From contig JAJKFL010000026.1 of NCBI GenBank assembly GCA_021186555.1, positions 1,674,001 through 1,738,000 on the forward strand: a stretch of 64,000 nt of DNA, written 5' to 3'. The notes beneath the pieces are model-generated. The model was not told the origin of the DNA. It made no database searches and was given only the letters and a program-made list of their open reading frames with translations. This document shows positions 33,141 to 47,452 of the stretch, piece after piece (position 1 is the stretch's first letter; the number at the start of each line of letters is the position of its first letter). Source of the stretch: Reticulitermes speratus. Its lineage: Eukaryota; Arthropoda; Insecta; Blattodea; Rhinotermitidae. Made by a program: the position numbers and the translations under genes.

Positions 33141-34671
33141 TAAGCAGAAGAATCTGTTTGAAACAGGGTATAAACTGAGTGAAAACCTACAAGCCCTGTA
33201 ATCATAACAAAATTCTACCACACAGCTAGGAACTCATACAATACATGATTACAAAATAATGATTATGCACTGTGATGAGACAAGAACAGACAAATACAAA
33301 ACCCAAGTATAATGACAGCAATTAGAATGGCAAAGGGAGAGAAACTTAGCTGAGGACTGTGTGGAGAATGCATCGGGGTGCAAATACACACAACAGCTTC
33401 ATTACAACTTTTATTACAAAGAGAATCAATAAGAAGAAGCTCAAGCAGAGAGGAAAACTTCTGTTCAGTAAATTGATCCAAAAAACATGGGAATTTGTTA
33501 CTTATGTTCCAATTTTGGCAAGTGGCATACCTTTGCAATTACTAAACTGAATCTAAATTACTTTTTCATACTCTCAACACAACGTTACTTGTAAACAATC
33601 CTTTACGACACTAGCTACATCTTCCCACTCTTTATTAATCTCTCGCATACGTGCGTACCACATATGACTCAAGGGTATTTAAACGCTCCTTTGCTGCCTA
33701 CGCCCTGAAAACATGTAGGGAAAGTGTATAGCTGTCATCTCTTCCGTATTAGATGACATTTGTGGTCTGCTTCACACTCTGACCACTGTACCGCAGGAAA
33801 GAACCCTGGTAGTAACACTGAAGAGCCTTTATCAATCTGGTCTGGCAGCATAAGGAAGTTAGTTGTTTTCTACTGCACTGGAGTTCATTTTGCTTCAAGT
33901 CTACTTCGTAAACCACCGCTTGGTGAAAGCGCGATTCACTTGTACGAGAGTAGTATTTCATATGGCTCAGTATAGATGTAGGCGTCGTGATACACACAAG
34001 TTTTCTACTGTGTAGTTAGCTTTAGTGAGAAAATACCAAACAAACTCAAAACAGTCGAGAGGAAAATGCAGTTCACACAGCAGACTTGTATTTCAGATGC
34101 TACAGCTCAATGTGTATGCGTCATGAATCTCAAATTTTCCTAATGTGTAGTTAGCTCCAGAGAAAATAAAACCAAACAAACTGGACTAGGGATAAGGGAG
34201 TCTTGTGCTTATTATCGCAGGCAGAATGTGTTCTATTTCGTTTCGAAGAAAAATTACGTCACCCTTCCTGACAGAAGACTTTCGTGTGCAAAAGTACTAT
34301 AACTCTACCGTTATTATTCCAACAAAAACGCCAAACAAATCCTTTTATATTATTTCTAAGAGCTATTCGTCTGAAATTTAAAACATTGAATTACTTCTTG
34401 AATGCGAGAATTTCTGTTTGTTTTCTGAAATTTCATTTTAGGTTCAAACGAAGGTTTACTATATCTGTGACATTGGAGACTGTTTCGGGATATAGTTCCG
34501 TTTTGCTATAAGCGGTGTGGAATGCACCTGCAATGAGTGACGCCTAAAAAAAAATTGCAATGTTTAGACCGCTACCAAAGGCGTGTGTTTCTAAAGACCG
34601 CTTTTCATTTGAATTACGGATGTGCATTCTTTAGATAAAGAAACTACGTTCTTGAGAAGGAAAGACGAGAT
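33141..34671. other. Intron sequence, copy 2; no gene recognised
   Basis: Equivalent of 4271-5748. It keeps the segment of about 61 bp between TCTGAAATTT repeats (near 34370-34440) that copy 1 has lost. The equivalent stretch in copy 3 is 47453-48984 and in copy 4 is 61835-63368. Confidence 0.5.
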
Positions 34672-35660
34672 GGCAGTAAGGATACATGCTGACTTTATGA
34701 AGCGCTCTGCTAAAAGCCTGTTTCATAACAGAAATGTCTCAAACAGCCCCAAATATGACAACATAAACTGCAAATTCACAAGAATATGGAACTTTATTGT
34801 GTGTATATAGGCAGTAAGAATACATGCTGACTTTATGAAGTGCTCCGCTAAGAGCCTGTTTCATAACAGAAATGTCTCGAACAGCCCCATATATGACAAC
34901 ATAAACTGCAAGTTCACAAGAATATGGAACTTTATTGTGTGTATACAGGCAGTAAGAATACATGCTGACTTTATAAAGTGCTCTGCTAAAAGACTGTTTC
35001 ATAACAGAAATGTCTCGAACAGCCCCATATATGACGACATAAACTGCAAGTTCACAAGAATATGGAACTTTATTGTGTGTATTTAGGCAGTAAGGATACA
35101 TGATGACTTTATAAACTGCTCTGCTAAAAGCCTGTTTCATAAGAGAAATGTCTCGAACAGCCCCAAATATGACGACATACACTGCAAATTCTCAAGAATA
35201 TGGAACTTTATTAGGCAGTAAGGATACATGCTGACCATATAAAGCGCTCTGCTAAAAGCCTGTTTCATAAGAGAAATGTCTCGAACAGCCCCAAATATGA
35301 CAACATAAACTGCAAATTCTCAAGAATATGGAACTTTATTAGGCAGTAAGGATACATGCTGACCTTATAAAGCGCTCTGCTAAAAGCCTGTTTCATAAGA
35401 GAAATGTCTCGAACAGCCCCAAATATGACAACATAAACTGCAAATTCTCAAGAATATGGAACTTTATTAGGCACTAAGGATACATGCTGACCTTATAAAG
35501 CGCTCTGCTAAAAGCCTGTTTCATAAGAGAAATGTATCTAACAGCCCCAAATATGACGACATACACTGCACATTCACAAGAATATGGAACTTTATTGTGT
35601 GTATTTAGGCAGTAAGGAAACATACTGACTTTAAAAGTGCTCTGCTAAAAGCCCGTTTGA
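34672..35660. repeat. 128/138-bp minisatellite, copy 2 (8 units)
   Basis: Units start at about 34672, 34810, 34948, 35086, 35214, 35342, 35470 and 35608. Spacings are 138, 138, 138, 128, 128, 128 and 138 bp. Because 138 is divisible by three, runs of long units create a repetitive minus-strand open frame (34739-35182) with no other sign of coding. Confidence 0.9.
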
Positions 35661-36396
35661 TTTTCTACAAAATGGAAGTAATTCCATCATTTTATCTCTT
35701 CCAGATTGAATAATATTAAATTTATTTAACGAATGCGCAAAAATTTAAAGGGCCCAGACGGGGACCGCAGGGCTTGTGCCTTAAAGTTGGCCCCTTATCT
35801 CAATTTAAAGGGCGACTCTAGAAAATAAATCCGAAGCTAAAGGTTAAAGCCATCTTCAAGCTAACCACTACATAAATGTCAAGATTTAAAGGTATCCTTA
35901 CATTATACATCAAATCTGTGTGGTAGTAAGATCTCACAACTTACAGAAGGTTTTTATTCCCAATTTTTAAAGTTTTAGAAGATTTTAAACTTGACATAGT
36001 TTTAAATAAAAGTGATAAACAGATCAATCACAAAGCTAAATAACATAGATAAAAAAAACGTTTTCTAAGATCTGAGATCATATTACTCCTATGATTTGAT
36101 ATACGATAAAAGGTGACACTTACATCTGTATGTTTTTTACTGTTAGCCTGAGCCAAAGCTTAAATGGAGTCAAAATAGTAAGATGACTGGAGAACGATGC
36201 AATGACGTGGTTTCAAATAAAGCTGTTCTGTCATACTCAAATAATATCTTACTACTGTCTCAGAGGCACTGAGAAAAATATCTAAAACTTCCATCACCAA
36301 AGCCCTTATCAAGCCACACACTCTGACTGGGTACTTCCGGCACCAACTGCGTCCTAACAGTGCCAGACTATAAGAAGTCTGCTGCATATTACTCAC

Positions 36397-36561
36397 CTCT
36401 TCTTCAGCCTTTGTTGCTGGTAATGTTACTGCCAAAGGATCCTCCTCCTCCGTCACATATGAGCCCTCCTCAACTTTTATATCCTTATTTCCATCATCAC
36501 AAGCTGTCACACACATCTCAGTGCACAAATGTGGAACAGCTTCCAACACATCTGTGCAGTT
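36397..36561 (-). CDS. Acidic exon of the zinc-finger gene, copy 2
   Basis: Same splice sites, length (165 nt) and phase as 7350-7514. Substitutions give VPHLCTEMCVTACDDG and GSYVTEEEDPLAV. The acidic core DIKVEEGSYV is retained. It can join in frame to the 14-finger exon at 30773-32029. The adjoining stretches 35661-36396 and 36562-37714 hold nothing recognisable. Confidence 0.65.
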
Positions 36562-37855
36562 CTGTAAATCACAGTACACTTATCACTCATAAGTATAATC
36601 TCTCAATACATTAACTACAATACTCTTTCATTACTACCAATTTGTCATAAATAAACATCTCTTGCCAGAAAAAATTGTGGATGGCAAGACAGGTCTGGGT
36701 TCCTGCTTATCTAATGTTCACAGTTAAATTACATGCTTTCTTGTTTGCTGGTTGAACTGGGCAACTGCATTTACAGAAGGTCATGGCAAAGTACAGACAT
36801 CTATAGCATTTCATGATCGAATGACAGTATTGAAAGAGATCACTATAGACCCCTGTAGAGGTACTATGAAAACACACGACCCTGAGGGAGCAACTGCTCT
36901 CAATCAGTACTACCAAACACTGCACACAGTACTGCAGCATTGCACACCCCTCCAACCATGTGGCTTTCTGGAAGAAAATCATGCTAAGCCCTGTTCATGT
37001 TGAAATAATCAGATTCATTAATTTCACAATAATCTTACTCACACTTACCCTGAAAAATCCAACTACTTTTACTGTTGCCAGATAACATGTCAGCTACACC
37101 AGACGATAATCTGTTTTCTTTATAGCTACCAGTGCCAACAGTTTTGTGTCCACAAGATGTGACCTCAATTCAAATTAAAGTTTCATCATCTGTAACACTT
37201 TTGGCTTGATAAGGAGATCATAAACAATGACACAACAATGGCTGTTCCTCATAGCATCCTATCTTTCACTTATTTTCATAATGCACTACAACAACAAGGA
37301 CTACAACATATAGTTCCTCCAGAAAATGTCTCTGTAATAAAACATTCATCGACAGGCCTAGTTCAATTCTGTGATTTTGGATTGAGTAGGAAAGGAAGGC
37401 AAAAGGCCAAAGGGCTGGCCTCACAGCATGATACATCGTTATAAAAGTCCCCTGCCTACAAAATTGGACACTTATATGCTGCAGCCATTACAAACAGTTG
37501 CTTAAACAATTTGGGAAACTTGACTTCATAGCTATGAGTGTCCACATTTCGTCAGTTGAAGTGTTTAAATATCCACCCACTTTAAAATTACATGTTGTTG
37601 CTATGGAAAACCATCTGGTGAGGAATGTGAAAGCCTCAAATGAGGGATTCGAATAAGGAAGAAATTCCACGTGTCAAAATTACCATTCCTAAAATATTTC
37701 CAAAACCTGGGCTGTTAAGGGCCCCACAGACTTAGCGTCCGTTTTGCCCGCGCAGTTCTAAGATGTCAGGTAAGCCGGAACGCTGAAGAGGGCACAAACA
37801 CTCCGTTTTGTTCTCAGTCTTGCGCTCAGTTTTCGCGGATCGTGCACAGAGCAAC

Positions 37856-39150
37856 ATGTTGGAGGAACTTTTAATTTACACCGCTCTAGCGTTAGCTTTG
37901 AGATCAAAAACTAAAAAGAAAAAGACTAGGTCAAAGTGGGCAAAGGCTTGCTTACTTAAACGAAATAACCTCTCGCATATAAATTTACTGAAAGATTTTA
38001 CTCTAGAACTGGGTGATTGGTACAATTATTTAAGGATGGACAATGAGACTTATTTACACCTTCTTCATTTGGTAGCGCCACATATCAGAAAGAATGATAG
38101 TGCAATGAGACGCGCAATCACACCACATGAACGACTCAGCGTAACACTTCGTTTCCTAGCAACCGGAAGAAGTTATAAAGATTTGAAATTTTCCGCTGCA
38201 ATTTCAGCCCAATCTTTGGGAGAGATTTTTCCTGAGACCTGCGCTGCAATATACAAGGTGCTGAAGAAGAAATATCTCAAAGTAAGTGAAATTTATTTAT
38301 ATTTGTAATTTGTACAAGGCAATTATATTTAGTTGTATAATTAATAATAATAATAATAATAATAATGCTTATTTTGTTTCAGTTTCATACAACAGAAGAT
38401 GAGTGGATATGTACTGGACAGCAGTTTGAAAGAAAATGGAATTTCCCAAATTGTTTGGGTGCGGTTGATGGAAAACATGTGAAAATAACTCCACCACAAG
38501 GAAGTGGGTCATACTTTTGGAATTACAAAAGTTTCAACAGTTTAGTTTTAATTGCAATTGCGAATGCTAATTACGAGTTCATATATTGTGATATTGGAAC
38601 AAATGGCCGAGTTTCGGATGGAGGGGTAATTGAGAACACGACATTTTATAATAAACTACTGAATGGAAATCTTAATCTCCCCTCGCCTAAGAAACGTAAA
38701 GGTGCTACAAATGAACTGCCATACGTGTTTGTTGGGGATGAGGCATTTGCGTTAGATAAAGATTTCTTAAAACCTTTCAGTCAAAGAGAACTTACTAATG
38801 AACGAAAAATTTATAATTACCGTTTGTCACGAGCACGGAGGGTTATAGAAAATGTATTTGGAATAATGGCTTCAAGATTCCGCATTTTTCACACTGCAAT
38901 GAATTTCAGATTGGATCGAATAGAGATAGTTGTCTTGGCTTGTTGTGCTTTACACAATTTTTTACGTCATTCATGCAATTCCTACGCGGCGGACATAGTG
39001 GATGAAATGGAAGAGAACTTAAACCATTTGACACCGTTACAATGTGGACACAATAGGCATTATGGTGAAGATGGCAAAGTTGTGAGGAACAAGTTTTTGA
39101 GTTACTTTAATGAAGAAGGTCAAGTGCCATGGCAAAACACAATATGCTGA
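37856..39150 (+). CDS. HARBI1-like Harbinger transposase, intact frame, copy 2
   Basis: Two exons, 37856-38281 and 38383-39150, are joined by a 101-bp GT-AG intron containing a (TAA)n tract, in phase 0. They give about 397 residues from MLEELL, or 413 from an in-frame ATG at 37808. The DDE residues are visible in order: Asp in GAVDGKHVKI, Asp in FVGDEAFALD and Glu in [10 protein letters not shown]. The N-terminal part holds helical segments with DNETYLHLLHLVAPHI and HERLSVTLRFLATGRSYKDL, usual for the family. The length is near the norm for HARBI1-like transposases. No stop or frameshift is seen. The element lacks its right terminus and partner gene, so any activity would be in trans. Confidence 0.9.
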
Positions 39151-39229
39151 TCAGCTGATTCCCAACCGTTGTAGTGAACACACTATTTCTCAAATAAGAT
39201 TAAACAATCACGTACCCCAGTGACAGTTA

Positions 39230-39530
39230 TCACTCTTGAAAATTAGCAAAGAGTTGTCCCACAGAGTTGTTTGGATTGGAAATGTCAGACGGTGGCTCTG
39301 CATACATGTATTCGTGTGGTGTGCTTGTTGATTGTGGGTAGTGAGGATCAGTCACAACACGTGATGTTCTATTTAATGTGCCCATCTGTGCTTGTTGATT
39401 GTGGGTAGTGAGGATCAGTCACAAATGGCCCTCTGATTTTTAATGTGCCATCTGTGCTTCGAAAATTACTTCGTTAATAACTCTTCTGCAAAACATAGCC
39501 ATTACGTTGGGAAGGTTTCCAGCTCTTGTG
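39230..39530 (-). pseudogene. MADF partner gene, 3' remnant, copy 2
   Basis: Only the last part of exon 2 is left, ending NFQE-stop as in copy 1. It contains a tandem duplication of about 62-68 bp (GTGCTTGTTGATTGTGGGTA repeated near 39330 and 39392), and the second repeat is further altered. The 5' part is deleted at 39530. Confidence 0.85.
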
Positions 39531-39650
39531 AGCCGGTCACTCACTACAGAATGCACACTTACCGACCAGGAAACCTTCGGGATGAAATCCCAAAAAGGAG
39601 GAGGCTTTGGCCCACCCCGGGCTGTAACGCTATGGAATAATAATAATATA
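39531..39650 (+). mobile_element. LINE tail remnant at the deletion junction, copy 2
   Basis: Matches 24966-25089 of copy 1, beginning AGCCGGTCACTCAC and ending in a short (TAA)n tail. It marks the right edge of the 14.55-kb deletion. Confidence 0.85.
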
Positions 39651-40250
39651 TTATAGCATTCTCTGTTTCTATACCTACGTTAAGTAGATTAGATGTAAAT
39701 GGTTTTTCAATACTATATTGAAATCCTAGGTACAAAATGTTAATTTCTTCCTTAGTAAAAACTAGTTGCGATAAATTATTTACTCTTGCAGAAAATTTAT
39801 TTTCTTGTTGTTTCTTTCCAGTATTTCTGTTGTATGGTTGTTTCTTGTTTTGTAGAGCATCTAATTTCTTGTTGAGGTTGTCGTACTGTTTTTCGTTATC
39901 TTTCTGCAGTTTTTCATCAATATTTGCTTGTATATACAGCCAGCTTTTTTGCCAGTGTTCTGCACAGCTTTAATAGAGATGATATAGTTCTTTGTCCAAT
40001 TTCTGTTTTTTTAATATATAGTTATTTCAGTTCTTGATTTATTCAACATTTGATGGCTGTTTTCAATGTGTTCTGGCTTTGTCAGTTGTGTCCATTCACT
40101 TTTATTGTGATGTATTTTGGTGTTATTTTAGTTGGCGACATAACTTATTGTACCAAATAGCTGCACTAGTTCTATGTAATTTTTGTTTGATGTTGTTATA
40201 TTGATATACTTCTTTTGCCTGTCTGGCTAAGGTAAACTTTACGTTACTTG
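39651..40250 (-). pseudogene. Penelope-like element, N-terminal part, copy 2
   Basis: Equivalent of 25090-25690 on the minus strand, with the same reading (VKFTLARQAKEVYQYNN; KLHRTSAAIWYNKLCRQLK; LGFQYSIEKPFTSNLLNV). It stops at the LINE tail. The part after the insertion was deleted. Confidence 0.6.
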
Positions 40251-40609
40251 TTCCGTAAGTAATGTAATACCAGTAACAGCCGACAAAGGTAGAATGATTG
40301 TTGCAATAGATGTATGGAACAAGTAACGTAAAACTGACATTTTCGTCACGGAACTTTTTTTCATTCATAACCTAGATGTGGCTTTGCATGCAGGAATGAA
40401 TCTGTATCAGTTACAAGATGATATACTTTGGCAAAGATTCTGTCTATTGTAGATATAACTATAGAAGCTTTGTTATTTATCTCTCCTCAAAGTTCAAAAT
40501 TCTTAAAAACATTTTCTGGTTATGGTGATTGGATGCATTTTTGGGTACAGCCTTCTTATCTCAAACACCTCGCCTTGTTACATGCATCAACCTAGAACTG
40601 ACTTGTTAA

Positions 40610-41883
40610 CAGTGGCGGACTGGCCAGGGTGTCAGCTTGCCCGATGGCAAGTGGTCCCACTTAAACATTAGACAATATGTTAAAAATGTTAATGATCTTT
40701 TAGTAGCTTGAAAATATAATAGACGTTCCAATATTATTGCTGTATGCGACTAAAATTTACGTTGTATTGCTATTTTAATAAAAAAAATTGTAATAAAATA
40801 TTTTTTCGAGGATACTTCATATTTAGGAATATAATAAATAACTCTGAAAAAATAATTCTGATTCGGGTTATTTGAGGCAGACGCATATGTTATATAGGCT
40901 CGGCTCTTTACTATTGCGACTGCGCAATGAAGCTTAGCTGGAAATCCCAGCCCGGGATCGTGACGTGCAGCCGGAGTCAACTTTGTATCGAGCTATTGCA
41001 TACATTGCAAATACAGCAAATATTTGAGTATGCTTCATCAGCTCTTCACCTCGTGCTTGCTTTGTTTGATAAAAGGTATGTATTTAATTAATATTTTATA
41101 TACTGTGGCCCTATGCCCTTTAATTTAAATATAATGTATTTTCTTTCATTGTATAAAATTAGTATAAAAAGTACTAGGTAGTAAACATATTTAAGCTGCA
41201 GTCTCAAATGGTAATATATATGCATAATGCAAGTTCAATAAATAATGATACCTTTTATTTACTCTACAGTTAAAATTACTGTGATTGTTAAAATTGTTGT
41301 TAATAACAGATGCATCTATAAAACATATTTCCATTGATGTGTTCTTGCGGCGAGGTACATTATGTATTTCCAGCAGAAATACATAATGGACCTCGCTACC
41401 TTACTGCAGAAATTTTCTACAATACGCTACAACAGTTTACAAACAAAATGAAGAATACAGCAACACAATAATAATAACAACTTATTATTATCAAATGCAA
41501 ACGTACAAATAGCCAACTTATGGCAAATGTTGGATTCAACATTTCATTGTAGATGTTCATTTTTCCTAACGTGGAGTATTTTTAATTAAGTTTTTATTTC
41601 AGGAATATTATCCCTACCAGCATGGAAAAGAAAAAGCATAAATCTGGATCACTGAAACGCAAAGAGCGACAAGAAGCAGAAAGGCAGGAATTAGCCAAGC
41701 GATGCAGGTCTATTACAGATTTTATAATACCACAACCACCAACCACATCAATGTACAGTTCCGCAACAAATAATCGAGAAGCAAGAAACAATACTCATGG
41801 TGAACATCCATTTCAGCCACTTGATGATCTGCCATTTGATGCTCGTTTGTATGAGAGGAAAATTATGAATGACTCACTCCCAT
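40610..41883 (+). mobile_element. TTF/ZMYM1-type hAT element, 5' part, copy 2
   Basis: Starts CAGTGGCGGACTGGCCAGG. The coding exon begins at 41622 (MEKKKHKSGS) and is open up to the Penelope-like junction after NDSLPYK. A 231-bp internal deletion relative to copy 1 (at 27248-27478) keeps the frame. Confidence 0.6.
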
Positions 41884-42585
41884 ACAAACCTAACAATAGA
41901 CATATATAGAAAACCTACCACATCCGATATAACTACACACTACAACTCCAACCACCCTACACAACACAAAATGGCTGCATACAGGTTCCTTTTTAACAGG
42001 TTATACCAACTTCCCTTATCACAGGAACAGCAACAACGCGAAATGAAAATCATACACCAAATCGCCAAAAACAATGGATACCCCAACAATATCATTGAAA
42101 AACTAATCAAGCCAATCAAAAACAAGATAGAAAACAAATCACATAATTCCTCACAAACCATACAAACCAAAAAATGGGCATTATTCGAGTACCACAACCC
42201 CATAATACGGAAAATTACAAATATATTCAAGAATACTGACATACAAATTGCATACCAAGTTAAAAACACAACGCAACACATACTGAAAGAATATGACCCA
42301 AACTGGACACATATGAAAATAGCCATATATAGTCTAAAATGTAACACATGTAACATGCAGTATGTTGGCCAGACTGGCCGTAATCTCAAAACTCGGTATA
42401 CAGAACATTGCAGACACATAAAATCTAGCGACCCAAAATCAGCCTTTGCTATGCATATTCTAAATAATAAATATGAATATGGCCCAATAAATACTACTAT
42501 GACGCTGGTAAAAACTTGTAAAAAAGGCTGGTATTTTAGAAAATTTGTACATACAGCAGTTTCACCAAAGTGGAATCCTAATTAA
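41884..42585 (+). pseudogene. Penelope-like GIY-YIG C-terminus, copy 2 (frameshifted end)
   Basis: Same content as 27566-28368, including CNTCNMQYVGQTGRN. After KKGWY the frame is lost by an 8-bp deletion (copy 1 continues YMNILENVY) and ends early with WNPN-stop at 42585. Confidence 0.8.
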
Positions 42586-43104
42586 AGAACAGCAACCGGG
42601 AGAACAAAATCTCTTATTCAAACTCATTAAGCCAACTACATCACTTACGCATGCGCAAAACCCTACACCAACAGACACGACATAAGCACACGGAAAATCA
42701 ATACTAGACACCACACAGCTACCGCACGATACGGACACAACACGACGCACGCAGCATATACAGGTATGTTCGACGTAGATAATCTCACGTCTTCACATCA
42801 AATACTCTTGGAATATAACTCTGTCTTTCAAGTTTCTAATTGTAATTAATATTTCTACAGATGTTCACTATTCATCAAATTAAAGATACACCAAAGAACC
42901 GCAAGACCAATCTGCCACTAATTTCATATAGATCTCAAGTTATGTATCTACTTCTAACAATTTTAACATCATTTTAATAATATTACGGTATTACACAATA
43001 CTATATGAAGATTAACATTAACAGACTGTCATTTTATGTATCACCCATTATATACACGGATGTAATAACGTATTTATGATTGTATGGTCTACGCTGTAAA
43101 CTCT

Positions 43105-43156
43105 ACAATCCCCTGAAGATGGCGTTTTGAAACGCCAAAATACATATAGGGGTAAA
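43105..43156 (+). other. Hairpin with hammerhead-like first box, copy 2
   Basis: CCCCTGAAGATGGCG followed by the TTTTGAAACGCCA stem partner and ATATAGGGG. CTGAAGA matches the CUGANGA box, but the GAAA box after the stem reads AAAA. See 28791-28840. Confidence 0.3.
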
Positions 43157-45086
43157 ATAATTTTAATTTTATAAGTTAATGTGATAAAGTTGGTGTGGAA
43201 ATAAACAATTTCAATTGTGACAAGATGCACGGTATATACAATGTAAAAATTTATTTTAAAACATTTTATAAAAAAGCCATAGGGACCAAAACATGTAGCT
43301 TACCTACAGCAGTATAAGATATACAGTTGTATTAGACGGTAATTTGACTGTTCATTTCTTGTTCAAGAGATGTTATCAGAAATATTTTACTGTCCTTTGT
43401 TCTTCTTCACTACATAATGAAGATAACAGATGTGAAATGTACACCCCCTCCTACTTCTCAGTGTTCCAGAAAATAGCAGTTGCAGGGCAAATGAAACAAA
43501 AAATAAATTGGAATAAACAATTACACATGAAATTAATTGATTCCAAATATAACATCCGTCTTAGTGATGAATCTATACACTAATACATGTAGCAGTTCTG
43601 CTGTGATTTAGACATGGTTGTTGCTGAAAACCCGGGGTACCTTATGCACACTGACCTCTGACGATACAGAGATATTATGAATGTAAGTGGGGCAGTCTAT
43701 AGAAATGCCAATGAGGACAAAATAAATCCAATGTAATCAACTAACTGATACACAACAAAACTGTGCCTGTAACCTACACAGAAGAGCATATAATCCCATT
43801 AAACTGACACATCATAACCTAATAGATAGATTGTGAATTTTCGAAATCACACAACTAATTCTATCACCATAAAATACGTACCCAATTTTTCAGTGTTTCT
43901 TTTTCTTAGTCATACATTATCAGTTGTGCCATATTGATTGCAAAGCCTGTCTTTAATGTGGAGTGGGGTGGGGAGTTGAGGGGCTGCCACTGAAATATAA
44001 CATACTGGGGACCCACCAAGAATACATGAATTAAACATACAAATAAAATGATCACAACAAAAATCACTCACACTGAAAGTATTTGCTCTACTTTCAAAAT
44101 ACACTGACCGATGAAGTTCTGTATAATTTACGAGCATTTAAAGGCCATATAATTTACAAAATTACAAACATTACAAGTAAAAGTGAACATATATAAATGA
44201 AGGGGATATATAATACACACATACAGACATTACATACATACATAGATACATGGACTCTAGAGATCAGTGTTTTTTAAATGACAGTAGGATGTGGAATAAG
44301 TCATAAACATACAAAATATGTAAAGTATCCAATATATACACAAGTATAACAGCAAAAAATACTATAAAAATTTTACATACAATATTACGCATCATCTGTA
44401 CACATAAAAAATTCATCTACAGAGTAAAGGGAACATGTGTTTATGCATCCTCTTAATGCCACTGTAAATTATGTTACCTTCCTGCAACAGGAGTTACAGT
44501 TACCGTTGCAATTCTACTGCTTACTGCCATTCCTGACTGCACTGTTTTTGCTTCCTTACTGACACCACACATATACCAAGTGCTGTCATGTGAGTACAGT
44601 GTGTCATGTAGATGTGAAAGGCAGATAGTGAAAAATTGTGCAAGTAGTTTATATGTGGCCTACAACAAAATGTTGCTGCAGGGGACAACCAACAGAATCG
44701 CGATACCAACATTACACACAAGATCTTCACTCTTGTGGGTTGTTGAACTCAAATGTAGGCTGGCTGGTTGGTTGGTTTGTTGGTTGGTTAGCACTATTTT
44801 AGGACAGTATCAGTCCTGTCTTCAAGAGTCATGATGTCAAAGAATTCCTCTTGGATATGTCAAATCAACAGAAGTCTCCATTTAAAATATACAGAAGTTG
44901 ATACTCATTCAGCATTAGATGGACAAATATCAGACACACGGCAGCAATTTAGATACCCTGCAAGTTTGTTAAGGATGAATGACACTTTAGCATAATCAGA
45001 TTACTAACAGCAACTGCCTTGCAACATATATAAATACAGTATGTTGGCTCTCCACAACATACCACCTCATGTCTTCTATAAAAATA

Positions 45087-46341
<1,255 letters not shown>

Positions 46342-46375
46342 CTGGAAAAGGAAAAGTTGACTGAGAAATATTATA

Positions 46376-47452
46376 CCGTATGTACACAATTGCAACACTT
46401 GGGTTTTTCCTTAAATTTACACCTTAAATATGTGAAGTCGTCTTAAATTTGTATACAAGCACAAAACCGGACCACACTGTGCCAGACCGCACCAAACCGT
46501 ATCGCTCTGAATTGGACCAAGCAGAGCCAAACCAAGGCCTGCAAAACCAAATTGTCATATGTAGACAAAAAAGAGAACAGGGCACGACTCAAGTTAACTG
46601 GAACAATGTCCTTTTTATTTGACACTGTTCATCGTCTAATTTTTTAAAGAAGCGCAACGTTTCAGAAGACGGCTCTGCTTCCGTCTCCAGGCAAAGAAGA
46701 ACCTTACCTGGTGGGTCAATTAGATCAAGTTATTTCCAATCACTGGGAAGCACAGAAACAGGAAAATTGTTAATGTATGCACCTGAGAACAGATACAGTC
46801 CAAGGGTAATAACAGCAAAATGGCTATTGAAAAATTAAAAATTGACTTCAAGACTCAAAAATAAAACCTGGGACAATCCAGTAATTGAAAACCAAAAAGA
46901 GAGCCATGAACTCAGGCCGACACACCCCTCTCACACACACACACGCACACCCACATGCACACATGCGTGTGCACACACAATCACACACACACACAACTTC
47001 AGAACACATGTATTTAAAATTCTTAACACCACCAACACCATCTGTGGTGAAAATTGTGAATCTTCATGGGTTCAACTAAGTTTATAAGCCAGGAAATATA
47101 AATTTATTACTTAGTCAGTGTGGATCACAGTGGCATGGCAGCGCATTTCACCAGCATTGTTTGTGAAGGGTTTTAAGCAGTGCAGTATATCCAACGCAAT
47201 GGATGAGACTGATGATATGTTGTGGAATGACAGTGAAGAGGATGGGAACGTTAGGAGTGAGTGAGAGGAAGAAGAAGGCGCTGACTGTGAAGATGGAGAC
47301 AGTGACACTGACTGGTAAAGGTAGATAGAATCTGACATGCTTTGTGTACTAAGTATATGAAATTAACATTAAAATACTTATTTCTTAGCAGACGTTTTAT
47401 TCTTTAGAGAGTCGTCTTAGATTAGCGTCGTCTTGCATTCAGGTAAATATGG
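46376..47452 (+). mobile_element. Tigger/pogo-type transposon, degenerate, copy 3
   Basis: Same TA-flanked element as in copy 2, with the transposase C-terminal remnant at 47118-47318. Confidence 0.7.

Larger units (their letters stand above)
37718..39530 (+). mobile_element. Harbinger element, right-truncated, copy 2
   Basis: The left end (AGGGCCCCACAGAC after TTA) is present but has lost 8 bp (GGTCCGTC) from the terminal repeat. The right end, and most of the MADF partner gene, were removed by the deletion that ends at 39530. It therefore cannot be excised as a unit, although its transposase gene is open. Confidence 0.9.
28934..43249. repeat. Tandem segmental duplication, copy 2
   Basis: A 14.3-kb unit whose right end (Penelope-like 3' end, GATGCACGGTATATAC) joins the left end of copy 3 at the same point at which copies 1/2 and 3/4 are joined. 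It is nearly identical to copy 3 across its length, with mostly single-base differences. It shares with copy 3 the 14.55-kb deletion, an 8-bp loss in the Harbinger left terminus and a 231-bp loss in the hAT fragment. Confidence 0.93.

Noticed and set aside
34739-35182. 147-codon repetitive minus-strand open frame (also at 49052-49507 and 63436-63741)
   Set aside because: It is produced by consecutive 138-bp minisatellite units, whose length is divisible by three. It is absent in copy 1 and has no splice or domain support.
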